Shown here one piece after another: positions 1 to 6,170 of a stretch of DNA of 6,883 nt. How positions within the stretch are numbered: the first letter of the stretch is position 1; each line of letters opens with the position of its first letter. Source of the DNA: Melioribacteraceae bacterium (GTDB lineage: Bacteria > Bacteroidota > Ignavibacteria > Ignavibacteriales > Melioribacteraceae); assembly GCA_015486905.1 (NCBI GenBank), contig WFQV01000241.1, positions 1 to 6,883 on the forward strand, written 5' to 3'. Position numbers and translations under genes: made by a program. A model generated the notes under the pieces. It was not told the origin of the DNA and did not search any database. It worked only from the letters and a program-made list of their open reading frames with translations.

Positions 1-259
1 ATTATTTTTGAATTGTAAATAGTGAATGGTTCAAAGGTACAGATGCAAAGAGACAACAAATTAATTATGAATTAAAAACTTTACAGCAAAAATTTTTTGA
101 CATAAAAAACAAAAATTTGAGCGACAATACTATAATTCATCATTCATAATTATTATTCCCTCTAAACAGAGACCGGATGAATTACTATTGACGAGTACTC
201 GAATGATTCCTAACTTCTCACGTCTTGCTTCTCGCGTCTGACGAATAACGAGTTACGAT
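1..259. other. Non-coding left edge with short degenerate repeats
   Basis: No credible reading frame is visible here. The stretch is very AT-rich in its first 160 bases. An 11-base inverted repeat (TAATTATGAAT at 62-72, ATTCATAATTA at 142-152) brackets an A-rich segment. CGAGTACTCG at 192-201 is a perfect 10-base palindrome. It lies downstream of the rlmD-type gene on the minus strand, so that operon's transcription ends here, but I see no classical GC stem followed by a T-run to act as terminator. Confidence 0.6.
214..238. repeat. Two-copy direct repeat CTTCTCRCGTC
   Basis: CTTCTCACGTC at 214-224 is repeated as CTTCTCGCGTC at 228-238, a 14-base period with one difference. It is a short degenerate direct repeat in non-coding DNA just beyond the end of the rlmD-type gene. 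No function can be assigned. Confidence 0.5.
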
Positions 260-1684
260 TTAATTCCGTCTAAGAAGAGCAACGTTTTCTATGTGAAAAG
301 TGTGGGGAAACATATCGACAGGACGAATTTTTACAAGTTGATAATTCCCGTTTTCAGTCAACATTTGCACATCCCTTGCTTGCGTTGCAGGATTGCAAGA
401 AATGTAAACTATTTTCTCGGGAAGTAAATTTAAAATGTCTTTTACCGTTTTAGGATTCATTCCGCTGCGCGGCGGGTCGGCAATAATAATATCGGGCAAA
501 GGCAATGAATTTCCTTTTACTATTGTCAGAAAAGATTTGTTCAAATCAGCCGTAAAAAATTTCACGTTAGCTTTTAAATTAAACTTTGCATTCTCACGTG
601 CATCCTCAACTGCAGGTTGGACGCTTTCAAATCCGAAAAGCTCTTTGGCAAAATCAGCAAAGTAAAGTGTGATTGTGCCGGCACCGGAATAAAGATCGTA
701 AATAATTTCACTGCCTTTAAGGTCGGCAAATTCCAGCGCTGTTTGGTAAAGTTTCTCCGCTTGCCGTGTGTTGGTCTGAAAAAATGAATTTGCACTTATT
801 CGATATTTGTTCTTTCCTATAAAATCGTAAATTACACCAGCGCCGTAAAGGACGTTTTCATAATCACCAATTGCTACCTGAGCCTTTTTTAGGTTGATAT
901 TATTGACTATCGTAGTAATATTCGGAGTTTCAGCTACGAGAGACAGAGCATACTCATTTATTAAATCATGGTTTTCCGAAGAGGTAACGATATTAACCAT
1001 TAAATCAGAAACATGAGCGGAGTTACGAATTACCAAATTTCTCAAATAACCCGTGTGCGTTTTTGTCGAATAAATTGTTGTGTTTCTTGACTTAAAAAAC
1101 TCACGTGTAAAATTAAGAATTTTGTCGTTTACCTCGGGCTGTAAATAGCATTCTTCGATGTCAATGACTTTGTCAAAAATTCGGGGGATGTGAAGACCGA
1201 GAGCAAAATTTCTATCTTTAATCTCTTCCGCGCTTTCAAGTTCTTCTTTCGTGAGCCATCTTTTATCCGCGAAAGAAAATTCCATTTTGTTTCTGTAACG
1301 GTAAATCTTTTCCGTGGAAAGAATCGGTAAGGATTCAAATTCTTCAATCCCCGCAATTCTTTTAAATGCGTCCTTTACCTGTTCTTCTTTGAATTTTAAT
1401 TGCCATTCGTATTTTAAGTCCTGCTGTTTGCATCCGCCGCAAACCCCGAAATATTTGCACTTCGGCTCAGTCCTTTTTTCAGATGCAGTTAAAATATTTA
1501 CCGTTTTGGCTTCCGCAAAAGATTTCTTCTTCTTAATAATCCTTGCTTCAACCACGTCGCCGGGGTAAGCATTATGGACAAAGACCACAAATTTTTTCCC
1601 TTCCTCCATTTCGACTTTAGCGATCCCCTTCCCTTCAAATGCGTAATTTTCTATTTCAAACTTTCGTATTTCGCCTTTCTTCAT
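260..1684 (-). CDS. rlmD: 23S rRNA (uracil-C5)-methyltransferase, RlmD/TrmA family
   Basis: 474-residue SAM-dependent RNA methyltransferase of the TrmA/RumA family, which makes 5-methyluridine in RNA; the closest role is 23S rRNA U1939 (RlmD). An N-terminal TRAM-like RNA-binding domain covers about residues 1-65. Four cysteines suited to a 4Fe-4S cluster follow: C76, C82, C85 (CX5CGGC pattern) and C179. The C-terminal Rossmann domain carries the SAM motif DLYSGAGT (330-337), ADPPRSG (402-408), the catalytic cysteine C430 in ISCNP, and the probable general base E466 in HIENV. All key residues are present, so it should be active. Length slightly exceeds E. coli RlmD (433). The ATG follows AAGGAAAG at a good distance and lies one base after the stop of the upstream methyltransferase, implying an operon with translational coupling. 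RlmC/RlmCD or TrmA specificity cannot be excluded from motifs alone. Confidence 0.93.
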   Translation of the reverse strand: MKKGEIRKFEIENYAFEGKGIAKVEMEEGKKFVVFVHNAYPGDVVEARIIKKKKSFAEAKTVNILTASEKRTEPKCKYFGVCGGCKQQDLKYEWQLKFKEEQVKDAFKRIAGIEEFESLPILSTEKIYRYRNKMEFSFADKRWLTKEELESAEEIKDRNFALGLHIPRIFDKVIDIEECYLQPEVNDKILNFTREFFKSRNTTIYSTKTHTGYLRNLVIRNSAHVSDLMVNIVTSSENHDLINEYALSLVAETPNITTIVNNINLKKAQVAIGDYENVLYGAGVIYDFIGKNKYRISANSFFQTNTRQAEKLYQTALEFADLKGSEIIYDLYSGAGTITLYFADFAKELFGFESVQPAVEDARENAKFNLKANVKFFTADLNKSFLTIVKGNSLPLPDIIIADPPRSGMNPKTVKDILNLLPEKIVYISCNPATQARDVQMLTENGNYQLVKIRPVDMFPHTFHIENVALLRRN

Positions 1685-1685
1685 T

Positions 1686-2387
1686 CTAACTTTCCTTCTT
1701 ATTTTGTAGAAGCATTACAACGAACCCGATGAATTTGTCCCCACCCAATTTTAAATAAACATTGGATTCGTGATGAATCCGGTTGAGGAGTTTTTTGTAA
1801 TAAGATTTTTCTTCCTGCGTCAGCGTTTTTTCGGCTTCACCGGATTTTTTAATCACCTCGGAATAATAATCCCTTAACGTATTTGAAAAATCTCGGCTTT
1901 TAATTAATTCAAATTTCCTTTCACCATAATATCCTTCAATCTCTTCGACAAAAAGCGGGAGGAGACTGGAGTTTTCAAACATATTATTAACAAAGGGCGG
2001 AACGCTCTTTTTAAATTTTACTATTTCACCACTGCAAAGAAATCCGCCGGATTTTAGAACCCTTCTGATTTCTTTAATTATTTTATTTCTTCCTACAACC
2101 GAAATTGAACCTTGGGCAAAAATCAAATCGAATGAATTCGGTTTGTAATCCGTAGATTCGAATTCCATCATTTTTACTTCAATCCCGGGAGTTTGTTTAA
2201 GATTAATTCTCGACTTCAAAAGTTGTTCGTAATCTTCTACGATTATTTCAACCGAGCTCGCACCGGAAGTTAAAATTTTCTCCGCCGCTTTTTCGGAGTT
2301 GCCCCCCATTACAAGCACGCTTCTACCGCTGACATCAAAATTTTCAATTAAGAATTCCGTTTGCTTTAATAAGCCTGGTAATAACAT
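1686..2387 (-). CDS. Class I SAM-dependent methyltransferase, target unknown
   Basis: 233 residues from the chosen ATG. It has a Rossmann-type methyltransferase layout. The glycine-rich motif I is the unusual VLVMGGNSE (about residues 24-32) rather than the common DxGxGxG. An acidic strand end VEIIVED (46-52) is in place to hold the SAM ribose. FDLIFAQG (86-93) matches motif IV and VLKSGGFLCSGE (110-121) the post-motif strand typical of Methyltransf_11/25-like proteins. The C-terminal part is lysine- and glutamate-rich and ends in a hydrophobic strand (FIGFVVMLLQ). I chose ATG 2387 because AAGGTGA lies 5 bases upstream. GTG at 2396 with GGAGGA 10 bases upstream is a good alternative. A GTG at 2474 would give 262 residues, but its added N-terminus is read from a dispersed repeat. 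The gene sits one base upstream of the rlmD-type gene, so a role in RNA or ribosome modification is possible, but this is inference only. Confidence 0.8.
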   Translation of the reverse strand: MLLPGLLKQTEFLIENFDVSGRSVLVMGGNSEKAAEKILTSGASSVEIIVEDYEQLLKSRINLKQTPGIEVKMMEFESTDYKPNSFDLIFAQGSISVVGRNKIIKEIRRVLKSGGFLCSGEIVKFKKSVPPFVNNMFENSSLLPLFVEEIEGYYGERKFELIKSRDFSNTLRDYYSEVIKKSGEAEKTLTQEEKSYYKKLLNRIHHESNVYLKLGGDKFIGFVVMLLQNKKES

Positions 2388-2392
2388 ATTTG

Positions 2393-2399
2393 TCACCTT
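2393..2399 (-). promoter_or_regulatory. Ribosome binding site deciding the methyltransferase start
   Basis: On the minus strand AAGGTGA lies 5 bases before ATG 2387. A second purine-rich site, GGAGGA (2407-2412), lies 10 bases before an in-frame GTG at 2396. Both favour a start near 2387-2396 over the GTG at 2474. Confidence 0.55.
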
Positions 2400-2415
2400 A
2401 TTATCTTCCTCCAAA

Positions 2416-2472
2416 GTTTTGTCACGATTTTTACCCGCCCCAAACAAGCAAAGCCAAAAATCGCGCCAAAAC
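2416..2472. repeat. 57-bp dispersed imperfect inverted repeat, copy A
   Basis: The ends are 17-base arms (left arm GTTTTGTCACGATTTTT) that pair at 15 of 17 positions with the right end, giving a long imperfect palindrome with a 23-base centre. An equally long copy with identical left arm lies at 6171-6227. The two share all of the first 17 bases, an internal AAACAAGC, and the last 13 bases (ATCGCGCCAAAAC). The centres otherwise diverge. This copy lies directly upstream of the methyltransferase ribosome binding site, in its leader. No protein function is implied. It could be a miniature mobile element or a structured RNA or terminator element. Confidence 0.8.
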
Positions 2473-2497
2473 ACTTTAGTGTTTTCTCTCGCCTTAC

Positions 2498-2517
2498 CCC
2501 CGAGCTGAAGCTCGGGG
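2498..2517 (+). repeat. REP-like hairpin A (8-bp stem, TGAA loop)
   Basis: CCCCGAGC-TGAA-GCTCGGGG is a perfect 8-bp stem with a TGAA loop, followed by TTAAT. It starts 25 bases after the 57-bp repeat copy A. Hairpins with different stem sequence but the same stem length and loop occur at 6254-6273 (plus strand) and 6863-6882 (minus strand). This resembles REP sequences mobilised by Y1 (RAYT/IS200-like) transposases, but no such transposase is in the window. Confidence 0.75.
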
Positions 2518-2635
2518 TTAATGAAATGTTGCTCATGTAGAGCTTTGTTCTAATTATTTTGTACACTTTGTTTTTCGGTAATCGGTAACAAATCTCAACC
2601 TTAACCTCAACCTCTAAGCAAAAAATAACAGAACA

Positions 2636-2709
2636 ATCATCCAGCCTGTCACGGCGTAGCCCGAGCATAACGAGGGCGAAGACGGATCATCCAATAATGC
2701 AATCATCCA
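2636..2709. repeat. Three ATCATCCA repeats
   Basis: ATCATCCA occurs at 2636-2643, 2686-2693 and 2702-2709. On the minus strand it reads TGGATGAT, which resembles the TGGAYRAA tandem repeat at 6724-6745. This is a degenerate simple repeat in non-coding DNA of unknown function. Confidence 0.5.
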
Positions 2710-2992
2710 ACAGTCCAGTTTATTCGACAGATTACCTTGTCTTAACGCATTTTTCAGAACGACGCGGGAATCTTTTAAAGCACGCTCAAAACAAGATTTC
2801 TTCCCTGACAAGTCGGGACAAGTTATGTGGTTAAAAATCAATAATGTCGATTTCATTTTTAATTTAACTTACAAAATTTAGTTTCGGAGAAAAGAAGTTG
2901 CAAATTTAGAACCTCCGACTTGCATTTCAAAATGTTTGCTTTAGAATTAATTGTTTTTTATTTTTTAAATAGTTCAATATTTGTAATATTCA

Positions 2993-2999
2993 AAAGGAG
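2993..2999 (+). promoter_or_regulatory. Ribosome binding site of the MarR-family gene
   Basis: AAAGGAG lies 7 bases before ATG 3007 and decides the start. The frame stays open back to an ATG at 2920, but the extra 29 residues are hydrophobic, come from an AT-rich leader, and have no such site before them. Confidence 0.75.
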
Positions 3000-3006
3000 A
3001 ATTAAA

Positions 3007-3438
3007 ATGGCTACAAGCAAAGCGGCAAAGTTACAGAAGCAATTGGAAAGCCTCGTTGAGAAATTTGTTCAAAGCGAGAAAGATTTTATTGAACAAAGCA
3101 ATCCGGGCATTTCCTTTTTGGAAGCAAAAGTTCTTTCTTTTATCGGTGAAAACGAGTCATGCATAATGAAAGAAATTTCAACAAACGTTGGAATTCCCAA
3201 AAACAATTTAACCGTAATTGTTGATAAACTGGAAAGCAAAAAACTTGTAAAACGGTCACATTCGGAAATGGATAGAAGAACGATTTCTCTCAAGTTAACC
3301 GTTAAAGGGGAAAACCTTTTTGAAGAGCGTTCGCAATACTTACTTGAAGTATGCAAAAATTTATTAAAAGCTCTTAAAAGCGCCGAGCAAAATCAACTTC
3401 TATTTGCTTTGGAAAAAATTTCGGAGAAATATTCTTAA
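3007..3438 (+). CDS. MarR-family winged helix-turn-helix transcriptional regulator
   Basis: 143 residues, the normal MarR size. Helices at both ends (about 4-30 and 105-141) would form the dimer interface. The central winged helix-turn-helix spans about 36-101: ISFLEAKVLSFI, then EISTNVGIPKNNLTVIVDKL as the recognition-helix region, then KLVKRSHSEMDRRTISLKLT as the wing, with the conserved D89-R90-R91 motif of MarR proteins. It should act as a cytoplasmic dimer that binds operator DNA, often repressing efflux, stress or catabolic genes. Two cysteines (C52, C116) are present, but neither sits at the usual OhrR sensing position, so redox sensing is unproven. It has no same-strand partner gene close by: repeats lie upstream and a convergent cold-shock gene downstream. 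Its target is therefore unknown; autoregulation is common in the family. Confidence 0.9.
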   Translation: MATSKAAKLQKQLESLVEKFVQSEKDFIEQSNPGISFLEAKVLSFIGENESCIMKEISTNVGIPKNNLTVIVDKLESKKLVKRSHSEMDRRTISLKLTVKGENLFEERSQYLLEVCKNLLKALKSAEQNQLLFALEKISEKYS

Positions 3439-3533
3439 TCTAAATAGCGTTCAAATATTGAAGTCGCATTTATGCCCTAACTCTCTATGGGAATAAAAAA
3501 TTTCGAAGTTTCAGATTATTGAAAAATAAATAA

Positions 3534-3553
3534 CCCCCGCTAACGGGCGGGGG
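3534..3553 (-). terminator. Terminator hairpin of the cold-shock gene (REP-like)
   Basis: Seven-base stem CCCCCGC (3534-3540) and GCGGGGG (3547-3553) with a 6-base loop. On the minus strand it is followed by TTATTTATTTTT, fitting intrinsic termination 24 bases past the cold-shock stop codon. On the plus strand it is followed by CTAAA, close to the YTAAT seen after the REP-like hairpins, so it may be a co-opted repeat. It may also block readthrough from the convergent marR, although no T-run follows on that strand. Confidence 0.75.
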
Positions 3554-3577
3554 CTAAAGCACGTTTCAAGCTATTGT

Positions 3578-3778
3578 TTACTTTAAGTTAACATGAGTAG
3601 CTTGCAAACCTTTGGCTCCTTCTTCAACGTCGAATTCTACTTCGTCGCCTTCGTTTAAGGTCTTAAAGCCGTCGCTTTCAATAGAGCTGTAATGGACAAA
3701 AATGTCCTCGCCATTTTCTCTAGTGATAAAGCCGTAGCCTTTAGTTCCGTTAAACCATTTTACCTTTCCGGTTTCCAT
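3578..3778 (-). CDS. CspA-family cold-shock protein
   Basis: 66-residue single cold-shock domain, the full length for the family, forming a five-strand OB-fold that binds single-stranded RNA and DNA and acts as an RNA chaperone in the cytoplasm. The RNP1 motif KGYGFI (residues 13-18) and RNP2 motif DIFVHY (25-30) are both present, as are the stacking residues W8, F9, Y15, F17, F27, H29 and Y30. The ATG follows AAAGGAAAG at a good distance. The gene is monocistronic, with a terminator hairpin just downstream. Up to 347 bases of non-coding DNA upstream could hold a long 5' leader like those that control cspA translation, but I see no defined element. Which paralogue it is (cspA, cspC and so on) cannot be told from sequence. 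Confidence 0.95.
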   Translation of the reverse strand: METGKVKWFNGTKGYGFITRENGEDIFVHYSSIESDGFKTLNEGDEVEFDVEEGAKGLQATHVNLK

Positions 3779-4125
3779 AGTTTCTTTCCTTTATTTGTGT
3801 TACTAAAAAGGTACTTTGTCATCCGCCTATTCTAAGTTGAAGCATCTCAGAAATGGGTGCGCGAACTTCTTGTTTAGTACCGGGAAATGTTTATGAGAAA
3901 ACAACCAGGTTAACTATTGAGAATGGCGTAAACCAAGTACTTACAAAATTTTAATGTACAATAATAGATTTAATTTCTATTAATAGCAAATTAAACAAAA
4001 ATATTTTTTGCTTAATTTTAAAATTTACCAAAATAAAATGCCCAAAGGTTTGAATTTATTAACCTAAATCGATATTATTAAATAGTATGATTTAATGTTT
4101 TTTCACTTTAAATATGAGGTAAATT
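3779..4125. other. Divergent intergenic region between the cold-shock gene and pepT
   Basis: 347 bases without a gene. The half near the cold-shock gene (3779-3930) has mixed composition and should contain its leader and promoter. The half near pepT (3945-4110) is extremely AT-rich. An inverted repeat AGGTT (4046-4050) and AACCT (4061-4065) with a 10-base spacer could be an operator, and AGCAAA with TTTGCT around 3986-4012 could form a weak hairpin. Both promoters must lie here, but I cannot place -35/-10 or -33/-7 boxes with confidence. Confidence 0.5.
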
Positions 4126-5370
4126 ATGTTTGATGAAAATTATAATTACACGGTAGTTGACAGATTTCTCAAGTACGTTAAATACGACACACAATCGGAT
4201 GAAGATTCCGATACCACCCCGAGCACGGAGAAACAATTTGAGTTAGCAAAAGAATTAGTCAAAGAGTTAAAAGAATTAGGCTTGCAAGATGCTAATGTTG
4301 ACGAGAATTGCTACATTATGGCTACACTTCCCTCCAATACAGAGAAGGATGTTCCTGTAATCGGCTTCATTTCTCACATCGATACGGCACCGGCGGTGAC
4401 AGGGACAAATGTTAAACCGCAAATTTTAAAGAACTACCAAGGAGGCGACATTGTTCTTCCTAACGGGAAAATAATCGACGAGGCGAACAATCCCGAACTT
4501 AAAGACATGATTGGCTACGACATTATACATACCGATGGCACAACACTTTTGGGCGCGGATGACAAAGCCGGCATCGCCGAGATAATGGACGCTATTAATT
4601 ATTTGAACCAACATCCGGAAATTAAACACGGTACTATTAAGATTGGCTTTACTCCCGATGAAGAGATAGGACGCGGTGCCGATAAATTTGACGTGCAAAA
4701 ATTCGGCGCTAAATTTGCTTACACCATCGACGGCGGGACCAAAGGCGAAGTAGAAACGGAAACTTTCAGTGCAGACGGACTCAACATTACTTTTAACGGT
4801 AAGAATGTTCACCCCGGTTATGCAAAAGGTAAACTTGTAAACGCAATGAAAATCGCCGCTCATTTTTTAGAGATGTTGCCGAAAGACAGACTTTCGCCCG
4901 AAACCACAGAGGGACGCGAAGGTTACGTCCATCCGGTATCTTTGAACGGGAACGAAGAACAAACAGTTGTAAAATTTATTATTCGTGACTTCATTGACGA
5001 AAAGCTCAAAGAGTACGAAGATATGCTCAAAAAACTTTGTGAAAAAGCCGTTGCTGATTTTCCAGGCTCTTCTTTTGACTTCGAAGTAATCGAGCAATAC
5101 AGAAATATGAAGAACATTCTTAATCAACATCCCGAAGTTGAACAATACGCAATTGAAGCGCTCGAAAGATTAGGAATAAAACCCATTCAATCGGCAATCC
5201 GTGGCGGTACGGACGGCAGCCGCTTGAGTTACATGGGCTTGCCTACACCAAACCTTTTCGCCGGCGGACACAATTTCCACGGCATAACTGAATACGTTGC
5301 AATTCAAGATATGAAAGCTTCGGTTCGAAATATTGTAACATTAACTCAAATTTGGGAAGAAAAATCTTAA
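4126..5370 (+). CDS. pepT: Peptidase T (tripeptide aminopeptidase), M20B family
   Basis: 414 residues, close to the 409 of Salmonella PepT. This cytoplasmic dizinc exopeptidase removes the N-terminal residue from tripeptides, completing peptide breakdown for amino-acid recycling. Metal-site motifs occur in family order: H84 and D86 in SHIDT, D145 in LGADDKAG, the catalytic E179 and zinc ligand E180 in PDEEIG, D202 in TIDGG, and the last histidine in GGHNFHG (382 or 385). The lid/dimerisation domain lies between about 210 and 325, beginning near the conserved NVHPGYAKGK stretch, and the catalytic domain resumes to GGTDGSRLSYMGLPTPN. No key residue is missing. The ATG follows GAGGT at 6 bases. 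It is transcribed away from the cold-shock gene and is followed 61 bases on by bfr, with a hairpin between. Antisense open frames inside it are shadows. Confidence 0.96.
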   Translation: MFDENYNYTVVDRFLKYVKYDTQSDEDSDTTPSTEKQFELAKELVKELKELGLQDANVDENCYIMATLPSNTEKDVPVIGFISHIDTAPAVTGTNVKPQILKNYQGGDIVLPNGKIIDEANNPELKDMIGYDIIHTDGTTLLGADDKAGIAEIMDAINYLNQHPEIKHGTIKIGFTPDEEIGRGADKFDVQKFGAKFAYTIDGGTKGEVETETFSADGLNITFNGKNVHPGYAKGKLVNAMKIAAHFLEMLPKDRLSPETTEGREGYVHPVSLNGNEEQTVVKFIIRDFIDEKLKEYEDMLKKLCEKAVADFPGSSFDFEVIEQYRNMKNILNQHPEVEQYAIEALERLGIKPIQSAIRGGTDGSRLSYMGLPTPNLFAGGHNFHGITEYVAIQDMKASVRNIVTLTQIWEEKS

Positions 5371-5382
5371 ATTAAATTTGCG

Positions 5383-5406
5383 GCGGGGGGAAGAAACTTC
5401 CCCCGC
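5383..5406 (+). terminator. Strong hairpin between pepT and bfr
   Basis: GGGGGAAG (5386-5393) pairs perfectly with CTTCCCCC (5397-5404) around an AAA loop; one bulged G lets two further pairs form outside. It starts 13 bases after the pepT stop. The next bases are GAGTTTAG rather than a T-run, so it is not a textbook intrinsic terminator. It may partly terminate, protect the pepT mRNA 3' end, or lower readthrough into bfr. Confidence 0.5.
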
Positions 5407-5420
5407 GAGTTTAGAAAAGG

Positions 5421-5426
5421 AAGGAG
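5421..5426 (+). promoter_or_regulatory. Ribosome binding site of bfr
   Basis: AAGGAG lies 5 bases before ATG 5432. The frame also opens from a TTG at 5378, but those extra 18 codons run straight through the GC-rich hairpin and have no such site before them, so the start is 5432. Confidence 0.8.
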
Positions 5427-5431
5427 CAAAA

Positions 5432-5926
5432 ATGCACGAAAAAAGTATTGCATTATTAAACAGAGCCATTGGGGATGAACTTTCTGCAGTGCACCAATAT
5501 ATGTATTTCCATTTTCATTGTGATGACCAAGGTTACGATTTACTTGCCGGTTTGTTCAAAAGGACGGCAATCGAGGAAATGCTTCACGTCGAAAAACTCG
5601 CTGAGAGAATCCTTTTCCTAAAGGGTGAAGTTGAAATGAAAGTTGCCGATGAAGTTCAAAAAATCACCGATGTAGAAAAAATGTTAAAACTTGCAGCGCA
5701 AATGGAAGAAAAAAGCGCTAAGGATTACAACAATTGGGCAAAAGAGTGCTCCGCAAATGCCGACTCGGTTTCCAAAAAGATATTCGAAGAGTTAGTTGCC
5801 GACGAGGAAAGGCATTACGACCAATACGATACCGAACTCGACAATATGGCTAAATTCGGGGGCAATTACCTCGCTTTGCAGTCGATAGAAAGAAGCAAAA
5901 ATATTGCGTCCGGGAACCAGATATAA
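5432..5926 (+). CDS. bfr: Bacterioferritin / ferritin-like iron storage protein
   Basis: 164-residue ferritin-like four-helix-bundle protein, close to E. coli Bfr (158). It should assemble into a cytoplasmic 24-subunit shell that oxidises Fe(II) and stores the iron as a mineral core. Every ferroxidase ligand of E. coli Bfr is found at an offset of minus two: E16 (GDELSAVHQY), E49 and H52 (EEMLH), E92, E125 and H128 (ADEERH). M50 matches the methionine (M52 in E. coli) that binds the inter-subunit haem, so it looks like a haem-type bacterioferritin rather than FtnA or Dps. The C-terminus is slightly longer and polar (RSKNIASGNQI). It may be read partly from pepT and partly from its own promoter. 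No bacterioferritin-associated ferredoxin gene and no clear Fur-box are visible nearby. Confidence 0.92.
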   Translation: MHEKSIALLNRAIGDELSAVHQYMYFHFHCDDQGYDLLAGLFKRTAIEEMLHVEKLAERILFLKGEVEMKVADEVQKITDVEKMLKLAAQMEEKSAKDYNNWAKECSANADSVSKKIFEELVADEERHYDQYDTELDNMAKFGGNYLALQSIERSKNIASGNQI

Positions 5927-5963
5927 TAAGCAAGTAAGATATACTAAAAAATATTTTTTTTTT

Positions 5964-5993
5964 AATTATCTGGGGGTTAGTTCTCAGATAATT
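5964..5993 (+). terminator. Possible bfr terminator hairpin
   Basis: A 9-bp perfect stem AATTATCTG (5964-5972) and CAGATAATT (5985-5993) with a 12-base loop lies 37 bases after the bfr stop. A T10 run (5954-5963) precedes it rather than follows it. After the stem only a weak GATAATCATTTTA follows, so termination efficiency is doubtful. It is nevertheless the best candidate for the end of the pepT/bfr transcript. Confidence 0.4.
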
Positions 5994-6057
5994 GATAATC
6001 ATTTTATCGCACTTAATAATTGAATCTTAGTTTTGTGACCTTGTTCAAACTCATCTA

Positions 6058-6069
6058 CCGCTAAAGCGG
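6058..6069. repeat. Small palindrome CCGCT-AA-AGCGG
   Basis: CCGCTAAAGCGG is a perfect 12-base palindrome apart from its two-base centre; as a hairpin the practical form is a 4-bp stem with a TAAA loop. AAATTTATTTT follows, so a weak terminator role is possible. Confidence 0.4.
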
Positions 6070-6170
6070 AAATTTATTTTCCCCTCCCCGTTGGAAATGC
6101 GGTGAAAACACTTAGGTACAAGTTAAAATCTTGTGGCAAAAAAAATTTAGCTTGTCTTTTTTTTTTGAAC

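Larger units (their letters stand above)
2518..3006. other. Gene-free repeat-rich region upstream of marR
   Basis: No convincing gene. Seen here are a small hairpin GCTC-ATGTA-GAGC (2531-2543), an AACCTTAACCTCAACCT simple tract near 2597-2613, three ATCATCCA copies (2636-2709), an imperfect 33-base hairpin (2652-2684), and an imperfect CCCTGAC/GTCGGG palindrome (2803-2817). A minus-strand open frame at 2614-2856 lacks a ribosome binding site and runs into the repeats, so I do not call it. The last 130 bases are AT-rich and should hold the marR promoter. AATATTTG (2976-2983) is one mismatch from the Bacteroidota -7 consensus TAnnTTTG, but I see no well-placed upstream partner. Confidence 0.55.

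Noticed and set aside
435..1568. Open frames overlapping the rlmD-type gene in other frames and on the plus strand
   Set aside because: They overlap a complete gene with all catalytic and cluster residues and show no motifs or ribosome binding sites.
2614..2856. 80-codon minus-strand open frame starting MKSTLLIF
   Set aside because: No ribosome binding site precedes its ATG, its second half is encoded by the ATCATCCA repeats and an imperfect hairpin, and I recognise no domain. A decayed fragment cannot be fully excluded.
2920..3006. Longer N-terminus for the MarR-family protein, possibly a membrane segment
   Set aside because: The hydrophobic residues come from AT-rich leader DNA; AAAGGAG lies just before ATG 3007, which gives a standard MarR length.
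3779..4125. Riboswitch or cold-shock RNA thermometer in the divergent region
   Set aside because: A long leader is plausible for the cold-shock gene, but I found no conserved riboswitch core or convincing alternative pairing; only weak AT hairpins are visible.
4426..5145. Antisense open frames inside pepT
   Set aside because: They oppose a fully motif-supported peptidase and have no features of their own; they are by-products of its codon use.
5378..5431. TTG-started 18-residue extension of bacterioferritin
   Set aside because: It translates the GC-rich hairpin and lacks its own ribosome binding site; ATG 5432 has AAGGAG at the right distance and matches the family start.
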